Counted from the stretch's first letter, positions 24,243 through 33,976 are shown. The stretch: DNA of 64,000 nucleotides from CAYWMP01 sp964459445 (GCA_964459445.1 CAYWMP010000007.1:1-64000), one strand, 5' to 3'. A program made the numbers and translations. Notes: generated by a model not told the origin, from the letters alone.

Positions 24243-26622
24243 TTTTCCCTTTCTTGCCATTCTTTGGGGCTTGGTCGGGATATTCTATGCGATAGTGAAA
24301 GATGCCACTCAGGGTCTTGTTGAAGCTTTTGGCTATTTCATGGAGGTCCTTCAGGGTCAATTCGCATTCGTCCAATTGACCATCGGAAAAGGCCCTGTTG
24401 ATTATTTTTTGTACCATGCCCTGAACGCGAGCAGGCGTGGGGTCCCTTAAGGATCTCGACGCGGCCTCTGTCATGTCCGCCAGCATGACAAGCCCGGCCT
24501 CTTTTGTTTGGGGTTTTGGCCCCGGATAACGGAAGTCTTCTTCTTTCACATCCGTCTCCTTGCCACCCTTTGCGACCGTCCGATCTTTGGCCTTTTGATA
24601 AAAGTAGGAGATCAGACTGGTGCCGTGATGTTGCTGCACGATATCGATGATTTCCATCCCCAACTTGTGCTTCTTCCCAAGCTCCAGGCCTTCCTTAACA
24701 TGGGCGGTCAGGATTAACCCGCTCATAGAGGGTGCGAGTTTTTCGTGTTTGTTTTCATTTCCCATTTGGTTTTCTATGAAATAGAGAGGCTTCTTCATCT
24801 TCCCGATGTCGTGATAATAGGCACTCACTTTGGCAAGAAGCGGGTTGGCGTTGACGGCCTTTGCCGTGGCCTCGACCATATTGGCCGTAATCATGCTATG
24901 GTGATAAGTGCCCGGGGCCTGAACCATGAGATCTCTCAAAAGAGGCTGGTCAAGATTGGCGAGTTCCAAAAGCTTAATATCGGTCGTAAAACCGAAGGAG
25001 CTCTCTGCAAGGGGCAGGATGCCTGTAGCGATAAAACCAGCCAGAACCCCCCCAACAAATCCGCTGCCTGCCGCAATGGCGGTATCCATATATTCCACAG
25101 AACCGAGTACCAATTGAATAGACAAGCTGAGGAAGATATTCAAAAGCCCAACAAGGAGGCCTGCTTTGATAAGAAGCCCCCGTTCTCGGAAATCCCTTAC
25201 AATATAGGCGGCCAAAAGGCTGTTGACAAAATAGTAAACAAAAAACTCAACCTGTCCGCCGGCCATGAGGGATGCGAGCACCGCCCCTGCCAGGGAAAAG
25301 GCGACCGCTGTGGTCAATCCTTGAAACACGGAGACGAGCATGGCTCCAAAGGCAACGGGCATGGCAAAGAGGAGGGCTCGCGGCGTAAGAAAATAGAAAC
25401 CTCTTGCCAGTTCATCTGCCACAAAAGTATAGGCCCAAACAAAGAGGAAAAGGGCCATAAGCGCGATGGAGTTGAATATCAGGTCTCTTGGACTCATCTT
25501 CTTTGATTGGATCCCTTGCATGCCGACAAGATATACAACCACGAACATGAAGCCGATCAAAACGGCCATCCCTGGGACGCGTCCCAGTAAAGCAATCCGG
25601 CTTTCGGCCTTTGTCTGTTCGGAGAGCTTGAGGAGGTGATCGGGTTCAATTCTCTCACCCTCCCTAACGAGCATTTCTCCCTTTTTCACCTTGAAATAGA
25701 TGGGCTTAACGGATTTGCGGGCCTCATCTTTTCTGGACTCTGTCTCTCTCTGATTAAATGTAAGATTGGGTCTCAAAAGGGACTGGGTCAATTTGACGGA
25801 GACTGCGGCAAGGGCTTTTGAAGGGAAATCATTTTCGAGGCGTTCTTTTTGACTTTCTATGGCGTTTTTTGCTTCTGGAAGGTCATAGAAGCGAGTCCCA
25901 TCGCCTACCGTGGTTTCCTCCTTTGAGTAAATCTCGTGGAGGACGATCCCCCCCCTTTCGATTTGCTCGCTCAGCCTTTCCCTATTATCCACGATGCCCT
26001 TTTCCAGGACTCCGGTGATCAATTGAACCAATGTAACCTCCAGTTCGGCGGGAAAACCGGATTCTATCAAGGTGTCGAGAATAGGTTCATCGGGTGGGAT
26101 TTCGAGGGTTTCAAAGAACTGAACTCGAAAGGGATTACCAGCAACAGGTGTGTCCGTGCCTGCGGGCTTCTGCTCGTCGGAGGTTTGGATTTCTTGCGAC
26201 TCCTGTGAAGATGCCAACTCCGCATGATAGGCCCTTCCTGCTTCAAAGGCCTCTTTGATACGTGGGCCCAGGTTTAACCCGGTTTTATCAAGGTCGTACA
26301 CTGAGAGGACCTGTTTGACGGCCTTTTCTCTGTTTTGTTCCGTGAGTTCTTTGTTTTCAATAAGGTAGCTGCGGGAAGCCTTGATATCCCTTTCGGCAAT
26401 ATCGCTGAGTTTATATTCCTTTGATTTTGAGAGGATATTGGGAAAAAGCAAAATGGAAATGACGATGCTTAATATGGGGAGGAATACCCATCTCAAGTTT
26501 TCGGTTTTTAGCCAAAAATTTCCCGGGGCTCCCTGTTGTTTGACGCCTGCCGGAGCATCCCTTTCTGGCTTCCTGGATGATTTTCCACGCTTTCGCGGTT
26601 TTGTTTTCGGTTTTTCGGGCAT
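24142..26622 (-). CDS. 7TM-HD membrane phosphohydrolase, PgpH-like
   Basis: Inner-membrane protein (826 aa) of the family that includes the c-di-AMP phosphodiesterase PgpH. Domain order: basic N-terminus, TM near 50-68, extracytoplasmic HDED-type domain about 70-350, seven-helix membrane region about 355-570 (for example VPGMAVLIGFMFVVVYLVGM), cytoplasmic HD domain about 590-780. HD motifs: YHHSMITANMVEATAKAV, then SAYYHDIGKMKKP, and VQQHHGTSLISYFY. The acidic tail (about 795-826) is coded by the region overlapping ybeY. Proteobacterial members usually sit beside phoH and ybeY, as here. The substrate is inferred only. Confidence 0.9.
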   Translation of the reverse strand: MPEKPKTKPRKRGKSSRKPERDAPAGVKQQGAPGNFWLKTENLRWVFLPILSIVISILLFPNILSKSKEYKLSDIAERDIKASRSYLIENKELTEQNREKAVKQVLSVYDLDKTGLNLGPRIKEAFEAGRAYHAELASSQESQEIQTSDEQKPAGTDTPVAGNPFRVQFFETLEIPPDEPILDTLIESGFPAELEVTLVQLITGVLEKGIVDNRERLSEQIERGGIVLHEIYSKEETTVGDGTRFYDLPEAKNAIESQKERLENDFPSKALAAVSVKLTQSLLRPNLTFNQRETESRKDEARKSVKPIYFKVKKGEMLVREGERIEPDHLLKLSEQTKAESRIALLGRVPGMAVLIGFMFVVVYLVGMQGIQSKKMSPRDLIFNSIALMALFLFVWAYTFVADELARGFYFLTPRALLFAMPVAFGAMLVSVFQGLTTAVAFSLAGAVLASLMAGGQVEFFVYYFVNSLLAAYIVRDFRERGLLIKAGLLVGLLNIFLSLSIQLVLGSVEYMDTAIAAGSGFVGGVLAGFIATGILPLAESSFGFTTDIKLLELANLDQPLLRDLMVQAPGTYHHSMITANMVEATAKAVNANPLLAKVSAYYHDIGKMKKPLYFIENQMGNENKHEKLAPSMSGLILTAHVKEGLELGKKHKLGMEIIDIVQQHHGTSLISYFYQKAKDRTVAKGGKETDVKEEDFRYPGPKPQTKEAGLVMLADMTEAASRSLRDPTPARVQGMVQKIINRAFSDGQLDECELTLKDLHEIAKSFNKTLSGIFHYRIEYPDQAPKNGKKGKNGYTDQVSAEDSGAKPSDDKAEDENGLRRLGLT

Positions 26623-26725
26623 AAAGTTGAATCGTGAATAACGTCTCGATATTTTTACAACATGTTCAAACTATAGAGCTTTTTCAAGCACGATGTTTTT
26701 GCTTCGAACATTGCGTGATAGGTTT

Positions 26726-26770
26726 CAGGTGTCAGGAGCGTAGGCAAAGATTAGTGAAACCTGACACCTG
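26726..26770. repeat. GGTGTCAGG hairpin repeat, copy 1
   Basis: CAGGTGTCAGG (26726-26736) pairs perfectly with CCTGACACCTG (26760-26770). A related hairpin with the same GTGTCAGG core lies at 38694-38750. Confidence 0.6.
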
Positions 26771-26959
26771 ATTATAGGATTCCAGTATTCCAATATTCCG
26801 ACAGGGGCTAAGCTCCTGAGTCTTGATACATAAACCGCCTCTTTCCATAGGCGACGGAGGAACGATATAGCTCAGTTTCTTGTCCCTGTCAAAATCTATC
26901 CCTGTATGCTTAATCCTTCATTCCTCAAACGGCAAGCAATAAAATGCTGATGGCAACAT

Positions 26960-27005
26960 AACCTTTTTCAAATATTAGGGGCCTCAGCAATCTCTTTTAA
27001 GGGAC
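26960..27005. repeat. Dispersed CTCAGC repeat, copy B (short)
   Basis: AACCTTTTTCAAATATTAGG followed by GGCCTCAGCAATCTC closely matches 34901-34935. The 3' part of the family is missing here. Confidence 0.5.
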
Positions 27006-27069
27006 GGAAAGGCTTAAAAGCAATGCAACAGGCCGGGGCTTACCCGCCCTGGGCCTCTTGATGGACCTT

Positions 27070-28068
27070 TTAAGAATCCATCACATTTGGATTCTCAATT
27101 TTCTCGTAGGCATCGATAATTTCCTGGACCAGGGGATGCCGGACCACGTCATCCCTCGAGAAATAGATAAACCGGATTCCCTCTATTCCTTTAAGGATGT
27201 CTCTGGCTTCGATGAGCCCGGAAGTTTTTCCTTCCGGGAGATCGGTTTGAGTCACATCGCCGGTGATAACTGATTTTGAACTGAAACCCAGCCGGGTCAA
27301 AAACATTTTCATTTGATCCGACGTGGCGTTTTGAGCTTCATCCAGAATGACAAAGGCATCATTCAGGGTCCGGCCCCTCATAAAAGCGAGTGGCGCCACC
27401 TCAATCACCCCTCTTTGAATAAGACGGGACGCATCATCAAAATCCATCATGTCGTGAAGCGCATCATAGAGGGGCCTGAGGTAGGGATTCACCTTTTCAT
27501 AGAGATCTCCCGGCAGAAAACCCAAATGCTCTCCTGCTTCCACTGCGGGCCTTGCTAAAACCACGCGATTTACCTCCTTTTTGAGGAGAGAGGAAACTGC
27601 CATGGCCATGGCCAAATAGGTTTTGCCGGTTCCGGCGGGGCCTATGCCGAAGACAATATCAAATTTCCTTATACTATCTATATAATCCTTTTGATTGATG
27701 GTCTTGGGTGTTATGGTTTTTTTGCTGGAGGAGATATAGACCTTGTCCATAAAAATCCTTTTCAGATCCGCCGAAGAATCGCCGCTCAATACCCTTATTG
27801 CGTAAGCCACATCATTGAAGTAAATGGGGCAATCCTTTTTAATAAGATCATGCAATTGATTCAGTACGTTTTCAGCCAGATCGATCTCCCAATCTCCGCC
27901 TTGAAGGATCAGTTGGGTGCCTCGCGCATTGATGGCAACCCCCGTCTTTTTTTCCAGAAGCCTGAGGTGGCTGTTATGCTCACCGCATAGAATCCTGAAA
28001 AATTCAGGGTCATGAAAGGCCATCTTTTTTGTTGTGCCGGTTTGGTTTTTTGAAGAACTATTTCCCAA
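27070..28068 (-). CDS. phoH: PhoH-family ATPase
   Basis: Cytoplasmic P-loop ATPase (332 aa) often linked to RNA metabolism. Walker A GIGPAGTGKTYLAMAMAV lies near residues 136-153, Walker B DAFVILDEAQNATSDQMKMF near 233, and GDVTQTDLPEGKTSGLIEA near 264. A KH-like N-terminal segment (residues 35-60, HLRLLEKKTGVAINARGTQL) is typical of PhoH-like proteins beside ybeY. ATG 28068 is 3 bases after the yjbQ stop, so they are co-translated. Confidence 0.95.
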   Translation of the reverse strand: MGNSSSKNQTGTTKKMAFHDPEFFRILCGEHNSHLRLLEKKTGVAINARGTQLILQGGDWEIDLAENVLNQLHDLIKKDCPIYFNDVAYAIRVLSGDSSADLKRIFMDKVYISSSKKTITPKTINQKDYIDSIRKFDIVFGIGPAGTGKTYLAMAMAVSSLLKKEVNRVVLARPAVEAGEHLGFLPGDLYEKVNPYLRPLYDALHDMMDFDDASRLIQRGVIEVAPLAFMRGRTLNDAFVILDEAQNATSDQMKMFLTRLGFSSKSVITGDVTQTDLPEGKTSGLIEARDILKGIEGIRFIYFSRDDVVRHPLVQEIIDAYEKIENPNVMDS

Positions 28069-28071
28069 GGT

Positions 28072-28488
28072 CTACACTCCTGTCACCTGCATAATAATCT
28101 TACGTTGTCTTGGCCTGTTATCAAAATCGAGAAGTACGATCTGCTGCCAGGTCCCAAGTGTCAGTTTGCCGTCTATTAGAGGTATGTTCAGGGAAGGACC
28201 AAGTAAAGCGGCCCTAACATGGGAGTAGCCGTTCCCATCGCCCCATCTTTCATTGTGCTCATAAAAAAGATCTTTCGGCGCCATCCTCTCAATGGCATTT
28301 TTCAAATCACGAACGGCACCACTTTCAAACTCGATCGTTGTAAGCGATGCCGTAGAACCCGGTATAAAGAGAATCATTGTACCATTATGGATGGATGATT
28401 CCTTGAGTTTCTGCTTAACCTGCTGGGTCAAATCGATAATATCGGTTCCCGAGGTCGTGTCTGCAGAAAGTGTATGCACTTCAAATGC
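28072..28488 (-). CDS. yjbQ: YjbQ-family protein
   Basis: Small cytoplasmic protein (138 aa) of the YjbQ/UPF0047 family. Some members complement thiamine-phosphate synthase loss, but the true role is unsettled. Motifs: SSIHNGTMILFIPGSTASLT near 32, the family Glu site TTIEFESGAVRDL near 52, NGYSHVRAALLGPSLNIPL near 88 and WQQIVLLDFDNRPRQRKI near 114. ATG 28488 (MAFEVHTLSADT) is preferred over an upstream in-frame start at 28584 because it has a GAGG site 10 bases ahead and matches family length. Confidence 0.88.
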   Translation of the reverse strand, partial: AFEVHTLSADTTSGTDIIDLTQQVKQKLKESSIHNGTMILFIPGSTASLTTIEFESGAVRDLKNAIERMAPKDLFYEHNERWGDGNGYSHVRAALLGPSLNIPLIDGKLTLGTWQQIVLLDFDNRPRQRKIIMQVTGV

Positions 28489-29045
28489 CATCAATAGGTT
28501 CCTCAGACCAGGCGCAAAGGCGATGGTCATGGCTCCCGCAATATCGAGCAAATCCAGTGGTAATATGAGACAAAAAATAAACAAAAAATCAAAGCATTTC
28601 TATCATAGGCGTAGGATAGGCGCAAGGCTCAGGATGGGGCCCTCAAAAAATCTTGCTATGAAATATATTCTGTGTTAATGAGCACTTGTCCTTTTTCAGC
28701 AGACTTAATGGGTTATTCTCAATTTTAGGACATCTGAGTCTTTCCAGGCAAAAGCATAACTAGTGCCCGTCCAGAAATGGCCATTTTTCGCAATTTCATC
28801 GTCAGGATCAATTTCAAATCCTCAAAATACTATATGTATTCCTGTGGTTGGAAATTTCGCCTTCCTTGAACTTGCAAAAACTATCTCATTTCTGGATGGG
28901 CACTAACTGGCCAAATAAATACCTCAAATAGCCCAATAACAAGATAATTTTCAGGAAATGGAGGAGGCAACCCCTCCTTATATTTAATCATCTGACGGGT
29001 AGGGTTCCCGGGATTATCAAGTCGCCCTGCTCATGAGCGCGGTTT
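28489..29045. other. Divergent intergenic region between yjbQ and antiporter cluster 1
   Basis: No gene supported. It should hold promoters for both directions, but I could not pick confident boxes. It contains the MITE-like element at 28761-28905. Confidence 0.5.
28761..28905. repeat. MITE-like element, 145 bp
   Basis: Terminal inverted repeats: TAGTGCCCGTCCAGAAATG (28761-28779) against 28887-28905, with a single mismatch in 19. Inside lies a hairpin with CCTCAAAATAC and GTATTCCTG around a TATAT loop. The same internal block occurs in the element at 56141-56344, which has different ends. No open reading frame is inside. Confidence 0.75.
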
Positions 29046-30518
29046 ATGGAATCCATTGTTTCTTCGAAGCCCCTGTGGGCCGTTGCAACCTCACTTTTTG
29101 CAGCCCTGGTGATAGCTTGCCTCGGAAAGAGTCCCAATCTGAGGGAATCGGCAACCCTCCTCGCCGCCTTTATAAAGCTCAGCATTGTGGTTTCCATGGC
29201 GCCCCTTGTGTTGCGGGGGGTCGAGATCGTTTATCCCCTCGTGGAGGTCCTTCCCGGCGTCTCCATCAAATTTCGAGTCGACGCCTTCGGTATGCTCTTC
29301 GCGCTCGTCTCTTCGACCCTCTGGATCGTTACCTCCGCCTATTCTATTGGATACATGCGCGGGTTGAAGGAACACAGCCAGACGAGGTATTTTTGCTTTT
29401 TTGCGCTTGCCCTCTCCGCAACCATAGGGGTCGCCTTTTCGGCAAACCTCCTGACACTATACCTATTTTATGAAATGCTCTCCTTTGCGACCTATCCCCT
29501 GGTAACCCATCACCAGGACGGAGAGGCTCGCAGCTCGGGTCGCAAATATCTCCTTTATATCGTGGGTTCCTCCATTGGGCTCGTACTTCCGGCGATGATC
29601 ATCTGTTATCAATTGACGGGAACCTTGGAATTTTCAAACGAGGGCCTTTTGGCGGGCAGTGCGTCCACGGGCCTTTTGGGTGTCCTTCTCGTCATCTTCA
29701 TATTCGGTTTCGCAAAAGCCGGCGTTATGCCCTTACACTCGTGGCTCCCGGCAGCGATGGTGGCTCCGACACCGGTCAGTGCGCTCTTGCATGCAGTGGC
29801 CGTGGTCAAGGTGGGGGCCTTCAGCGTGGCGCGGATACTGACCGGCGTGTTCGGCATCGAACTGCTGTCCACAAGTCATCTGGGGCCTTTGGTCTGTTAT
29901 ATCGCTTCATTCACAATCATCGCGGCCTCTTTGATCGCACTTTCTCAGGATGAATTGAAACGACGACTGGCTTTTTCCACGATTGGCCAGTTATCCTATA
30001 TCATCCTGGGTGTGGGATTGTTGTCCCAGAAGGGTGTGATCGGCGGGATGACCCATATCGGGATGCACGCCTTCGGCAAGATTACCCTCTTTTTCTGTGC
30101 GGGGGCCATTTTTGTCGCGACAGGAAAAAAACATATCAGTCAAATGGTCGGTATCGGAAAGCGAATGCCCGTTACAATGATCGCGTTTTTTATCGGTTCT
30201 TTAAGCGTGATCGGGCTTCCCCCGACAGGCGGCTTCTTTAGTAAATGGTATCTTGTTTTGGGAACCCTTCAGGCCGACCAGATGGTCATGCTCTTTGTCC
30301 TTCTTGGAAGTTCCCTGCTCAATGCAGCGTATTTCCTGCCTATCGTCTACAGGGCTTTCTTTTGCACCCCGGAAGAGAGCATGTTTGAGGACAAGATCGA
30401 GGAGGCGCCCCTATGGTGTGTCGTACCTCTGGTGATCACGGCGATAGGGTCGATTGTATTGTTTTTCTATCCTAATGTGTTCCTTGACCTGGCGAAACTT
30501 GGCTTAGGGCTACCCTAA
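29046..30518 (+). CDS. Antiporter-like membrane subunit (NuoN/MrpD type), cluster 1
   Basis: Polytopic membrane protein (490 aa, about 14 helices) of the proton-translocating antiporter family shared by complex I and Mrp. The functional charges are present: TM5 Glu in LTLYLFYEMLSFATYPLV near 140, TM7 Lys in FGFAKAGVMPLHSWLP near 227 and TM8 Lys in AVVKVGAFSVARI near 256. PTPVSALLHA is the family signature. It is paralogous to the protein at 47387-48883, which starts and aligns at the same point and supports ATG 29046, although no ribosome site is visible. First gene of cluster 1. Confidence 0.9.
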   Translation: MESIVSSKPLWAVATSLFAALVIACLGKSPNLRESATLLAAFIKLSIVVSMAPLVLRGVEIVYPLVEVLPGVSIKFRVDAFGMLFALVSSTLWIVTSAYSIGYMRGLKEHSQTRYFCFFALALSATIGVAFSANLLTLYLFYEMLSFATYPLVTHHQDGEARSSGRKYLLYIVGSSIGLVLPAMIICYQLTGTLEFSNEGLLAGSASTGLLGVLLVIFIFGFAKAGVMPLHSWLPAAMVAPTPVSALLHAVAVVKVGAFSVARILTGVFGIELLSTSHLGPLVCYIASFTIIAASLIALSQDELKRRLAFSTIGQLSYIILGVGLLSQKGVIGGMTHIGMHAFGKITLFFCAGAIFVATGKKHISQMVGIGKRMPVTMIAFFIGSLSVIGLPPTGGFFSKWYLVLGTLQADQMVMLFVLLGSSLLNAAYFLPIVYRAFFCTPEESMFEDKIEEAPLWCVVPLVITAIGSIVLFFYPNVFLDLAKLGLGLP

Positions 30519-30527
30519 GGAGTGGGA

Positions 30528-30791
30528 ATGAAAGAAAAGAAAGAAATGAAGGAATTCGATTATTTCGATCGTCCTGAAACCATTAAAAAGCTATGGATCA
30601 TGCTCTATGTGGTCTGCGGCTTGACGGTTATCCCCGATTTCTTCACGCACAGGGAACATCATGTCTTTTCATTCGACCATTTTTTCGGGTTCAAGGCCTT
30701 TCTCGGCTTTGTTTCCTGTGCGTTGCTCATTTTGTTTTCCAAACTGGTGGGACTGATTCTGAAGGTGAAAGAAGACTATTATGATAAGTGA
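30528..30791 (+). CDS. Small two-helix membrane protein, cluster 1
   Basis: 87-aa protein I do not recognise as a named family. A charged N-terminus (KEKKEMKEFDYFDRPETIK) is followed by a membrane helix near 20-40 (LWIMLYVVCGLTVIPDFF), a His-rich loop (THREHHVFSFDH) and a second helix near 55-78, ending KVKEDYYDK. The protein at 46819-47148 in cluster 2 has the same plan and ends RPEDYYD, so this is a conserved accessory subunit between the NuoN-like and NuoL-like proteins. ATG 30528 has AAGGAG five bases ahead. It overlaps the next gene. Confidence 0.82.
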   Translation: MKEKKEMKEFDYFDRPETIKKLWIMLYVVCGLTVIPDFFTHREHHVFSFDHFFGFKAFLGFVSCALLILFSKLVGLILKVKEDYYDK

Positions 30792-32541
30792 TTTTCCACC
30801 TGCCGCCATTCTGATACTCGGTGCCTTGCTGGTCCCCTTTATCAAGGGGCAGGCCAAGAACTTGTATACCATTTTACTTCCGGCGGTCGCCTATTACCTT
30901 ATCTGGCAGCTCGAAACGGGCGCCTCATGGCAGTTTCATTTCTTCGGCTACGACATCACCCTCCTCAGAGTGGATAAACTCAGCAAGGTTTTTGGCTATA
31001 TCTTCACTCTGAACGCCTTTGCCGCCTTTATCTATGCCTTTTACCTTAAAGACAACAGCCAGCACATGGCGGCGCTCTTCTATATCGGCAGTTCCCTGGG
31101 CGTTGTTTTTGCCGGGGATCTGGTTTCCCTCTATTTTTTCTGGGAAGTCATGGCGGTTGCCTCCACTTTTCTCATCCTGGCGCGAAAAACCAAAAAGGCC
31201 CAGGAAGCGGGCATGCGCTATATTCTTGTGCATATTTTTGGAGGCCTTTGCCTGTTGGCCGGTATGGTCATCTACATTAATCAGACCGGCACCGTGGCCT
31301 TTGATGCCATGACCGAGAGGAATCTCGGGACCTATCTCATCCTTCTGGGTATCCTGGTCAATGCGGCCGCCCCGCCGATCTCGGCATGGCTCCCAGATGC
31401 CTATCCCGAAGCAACCGTCACAGGCGGCGTCATCCTCAGCGCCTACACCACGAAAACTGCGGTATATACCCTGGTGAGGGGTTTCCCCGGATGGGAGATA
31501 CTCATCGTGGTCGGGTGCGTTATGACCATCTATGGCATTATCTATGCGCTCCTCGAAAATGATATGAGACGCATCCTGGCCTACAGCATTATCAATCAGG
31601 TCGGTTTCATGGTCACGGGGGTGGGCATCGGAACCACGATGTCCATAAACGGCACGGTCGCCCATGCCTTCTGTCATATCATCTACAAGGCCCTTCTCTG
31701 GATGTCGGCAGGTTCGGTCCTTTATATGACAGGGAAAAGCCGGTGTACGGATCTGGGCGGGCTCTACAAGACCATGCCATGGACCTTGATATTCGGCGGG
31801 ATCGGGGCCCTTGCCATTTCTTCATTCCCGGCAACCAGCGGATTCACAAGCAAGTCCTTGATTATCGAAGGTGCCGTCCACGAGCATTTGGCATGGGTGT
31901 GGCTTGTCCTGGAAATCGCCTCAGCCGGTGTTTTTCTTCATGCAGGCATTAAGTTTCCCTATTTCGTCTTTTTCGCAAAGGATAAGGGCATGCGGCCTGG
32001 AGAAAGCAACAAATCCATGCTCCTGGCCATGGGCATTCTCTCATTTCTCTGCATCTTTTTAGGACTTTATCCGAAGCCCCTGTACAATATTCTCCCCTAT
32101 GCGGTCGACTTCAATGTATATACCCTTAAGAGCGTGGTGGCACAGCTGCAGTTGTTGATGTTTTCGGCCCTGGTATTTTTCCTTTTTCTTCCGCTTCTTA
32201 AAAGAACGGAAACCATTTCGATTGATACCGATTGGTTCTATCGTAAAGGGGGCCGGCTATTTTTCTGGATCATGGACCAAGGGCTCAATGGCATCAATAA
32301 AATCTCGGATCGCTATATCGTACGAGGCCTTTCTGAAAATCTGGGCCGATGGAGTCGGGTACCCTTAAGTGCTCTAAGGAATCTTTTTTCTGACGCAACG
32401 AGCGGTGAGGGTTCGCCGGCGGAATCCGGCGATGCGGATGTTCGTCCGGAATCCGTAAACCTTTCTCCAATGGGTCTGCCCGTATTCTTGAGTTTCATTG
32501 GCCTGTTCTTTTTATGCATACTATTCGTTTTTCTCATTTAA
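30781..32541 (+). CDS. Antiporter-like membrane subunit (NuoL/MrpA type), cluster 1
   Basis: Polytopic membrane protein (586 aa). TM5 Glu is present in SLYFFWEVMAVASTFLI near 118. At the usual TM7 lysine position the text reads ILVNAAAPPISAWLPDAYPE near 198, so the Lys is replaced by Asn; the TM8-type Lys is kept in YTTKTAVYTLVRG near 222. A C-terminal extension from about 475 (TDWFYRKGGRLFFWIMDQGL) resembles the NuoL/MrpA tail and ends in a membrane helix near 565-585. Paralogue of 45057-46826, which shares the Asn substitution. Its start overlaps the small subunit by 11 bases. Confidence 0.9.
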   Translation: MISDFPPAAILILGALLVPFIKGQAKNLYTILLPAVAYYLIWQLETGASWQFHFFGYDITLLRVDKLSKVFGYIFTLNAFAAFIYAFYLKDNSQHMAALFYIGSSLGVVFAGDLVSLYFFWEVMAVASTFLILARKTKKAQEAGMRYILVHIFGGLCLLAGMVIYINQTGTVAFDAMTERNLGTYLILLGILVNAAAPPISAWLPDAYPEATVTGGVILSAYTTKTAVYTLVRGFPGWEILIVVGCVMTIYGIIYALLENDMRRILAYSIINQVGFMVTGVGIGTTMSINGTVAHAFCHIIYKALLWMSAGSVLYMTGKSRCTDLGGLYKTMPWTLIFGGIGALAISSFPATSGFTSKSLIIEGAVHEHLAWVWLVLEIASAGVFLHAGIKFPYFVFFAKDKGMRPGESNKSMLLAMGILSFLCIFLGLYPKPLYNILPYAVDFNVYTLKSVVAQLQLLMFSALVFFLFLPLLKRTETISIDTDWFYRKGGRLFFWIMDQGLNGINKISDRYIVRGLSENLGRWSRVPLSALRNLFSDATSGEGSPAESGDADVRPESVNLSPMGLPVFLSFIGLFFLCILFVFLI

Positions 32542-32611
32542 AGGTCTGAAGATTCACGTAGGGCCAAGTTTCGAGAAGGTTAGGCGAGGACATCCTTTGG
32601 AGGATGAACAA

Positions 32612-33001
32612 ATGCAAAAAAAAGTACTCACAGTAGATGACGAATACCAGGTGAGGGAATTCATAGCCACTGTGGCCGAGGAAAACGGATATGTCCCTTT
32701 GCAGGCCAAAGACGGTCAAGAGGCTATGAAGATAATCCTAGAGGAATCACCTGACCTGATTGTGCTGGACGTGTTGATGCCTGAAAAGAGCGGGATAAAA
32801 CTCTACCGGGAGCTAAAGACTGATGAATCCCTGAAAGGCATTCCGGTGGTTGTGTGTTCAGGTATTGCGAGGAGGACTTTTTTGCGGACTCAGATAGGTG
32901 CATCCGGGGCCGGCAAAGGACTTCCGGAACCCGATGCCTATATTGAAAAACCCGTAAAGCCCGCCGCTTTGGCGAAGCTCCTGGAAAAATTTCTAGGGTG
33001 A
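32612..33001 (+). CDS. Stand-alone receiver-domain protein
   Basis: 129-aa CheY-like protein with no output domain. Acidic pocket VLTVDDEYQ, phosphoacceptor Asp in DLIVLDVLMPEKSGIKLYRE near 53 and the switch Lys in AYIEKPVKP near 110. Between the beta-4 strand (IPVVVCSG) and the conserved Lys is an insert of about 25 residues, also present in the lone receiver at 42213-42641 next to cluster 2. ATG 32612 has GGAGG ten bases upstream. It sits inside cluster 1, between antiporter genes. Confidence 0.88.
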   Translation: MQKKVLTVDDEYQVREFIATVAEENGYVPLQAKDGQEAMKIILEESPDLIVLDVLMPEKSGIKLYRELKTDESLKGIPVVVCSGIARRTFLRTQIGASGAGKGLPEPDAYIEKPVKPAALAKLLEKFLG

Positions 33002-33064
33002 ACTGAAATTTATTGAATTTAGCTGTGTAATAGGCAAAAGAAATCGTTTAAGCAGATCGTATTG

Positions 33065-33838
33065 ATGTCCATGGAATTTGAAAAAATCCTATATGTAACA
33101 GATGTTGCGGGAACCGGCTTTCGTGAAATCGAGCAATTAATGGTTCTCAATAAATTGGGATTTAAAGAGCTTCTTTGCCTGGTTCCAAAGCAAGTGGAGG
33201 GGTTGGCAGAAAAGTGCAAAACCCATGGCATAGGGTGTGAGGTCAGCGTTGGAAAAACGCCATCCGTTCAAGAAATCGCAGAAAGGGCAGAGTCGGGTTC
33301 ATTTTCTCTGATTGCCTGTCGTCTTCAGAAAAAGGCCGGGGGGCTCTCAAGGGGTACTGTCATTAGGGACCTGATCAGGATATCGCCCGTGCCGATATTT
33401 GTCATGTCAAAGGCGTCCGACGAGAACGGGGTGGAGGACCCATTGTTCCGTCATGTGGTCTATGCGACGGACTGGTCATCCGCGTCGGACACCTCTCTGC
33501 GTTACCTGGTAAACTTCAGAGAACTCATTCATGAGCTTGAGATCGTCACGGTCATCAACAAAAAACTCTCGATCAGAGATATGATGAAACTCAAAGACCG
33601 AATCGAGGATACGCGGCTGGCCTTGCTGGATCTGGGCGTGGATGCTGAAGCCCATGTCTATGCCGGAGAACCGCCGGACGAAATATTGCTGGCGGCCAAG
33701 GATTACCAGGTGAGCACTATTGTCGTTGGGTCCAGCCGCGTTTCAAAATGGAAGGACCTATTCACCCGAAACTGTTCCCATGAGGTTGCTGAGAATACGA
33801 TCGTTCCGACACTCATCGTACCCAATGTGGGTGGGTGA
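33065..33838 (+). CDS. Universal stress protein, tandem Usp domains
   Basis: Cytoplasmic protein (257 aa) with two UspA-like folds. Domain 1 (about 1-115: FEKILYVTDVAGTGFREIEQ) is more diverged. Domain 2 (about 128-257: HVVYATDWSSASDTSLRYLV) keeps the C-terminal ATP-type loop VVGSSRVSKWKDLFTRNCSH with VPTLIVP, although the classic GxxGxxG spacing is altered. It lies between the two halves of cluster 1, suggesting a regulatory or stress link. ATG 33065 is chosen; a TTG directly before it and an ATG two codons later are alternatives. Confidence 0.85.
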   Translation: MSMEFEKILYVTDVAGTGFREIEQLMVLNKLGFKELLCLVPKQVEGLAEKCKTHGIGCEVSVGKTPSVQEIAERAESGSFSLIACRLQKKAGGLSRGTVIRDLIRISPVPIFVMSKASDENGVEDPLFRHVVYATDWSSASDTSLRYLVNFRELIHELEIVTVINKKLSIRDMMKLKDRIEDTRLALLDLGVDAEAHVYAGEPPDEILLAAKDYQVSTIVVGSSRVSKWKDLFTRNCSHEVAENTIVPTLIVPNVGG

Positions 33839-33876
33839 CACTAGTAATAACTTGCGAAAGAGACCGTCATAGAAAA

Positions 33877-33976
33877 GTCATTGCGAGGAGCCAAAGGCGA
33901 CGAAGCAATCTTGTTGTAAAATATTGAAAAGGTAAGCTTTCCCGCATTGAGATTGCTTCGCTTCGCTCGCAATGAC
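33877..33976. repeat. TTGCGAGGAG-type inverted repeat
   Basis: GTCATTGCGAGGAGCCAAAG at 33877 through CAATCT at 33911 pairs imperfectly with 33950-33976 (AGATTGCTTCG through CGCAATGAC). Repeats of this wording are familiar from many deltaproteobacterial genomes. Confidence 0.7.

Larger units (their letters stand above)
26623..27069. other. Intergenic region between phoH and the 7TM-HD gene
   Basis: No gene seen. It contains an 11-bp hairpin repeat (26726-26770), and near 26960-27005 a short copy of the dispersed CTCAGC repeat. Confidence 0.6.
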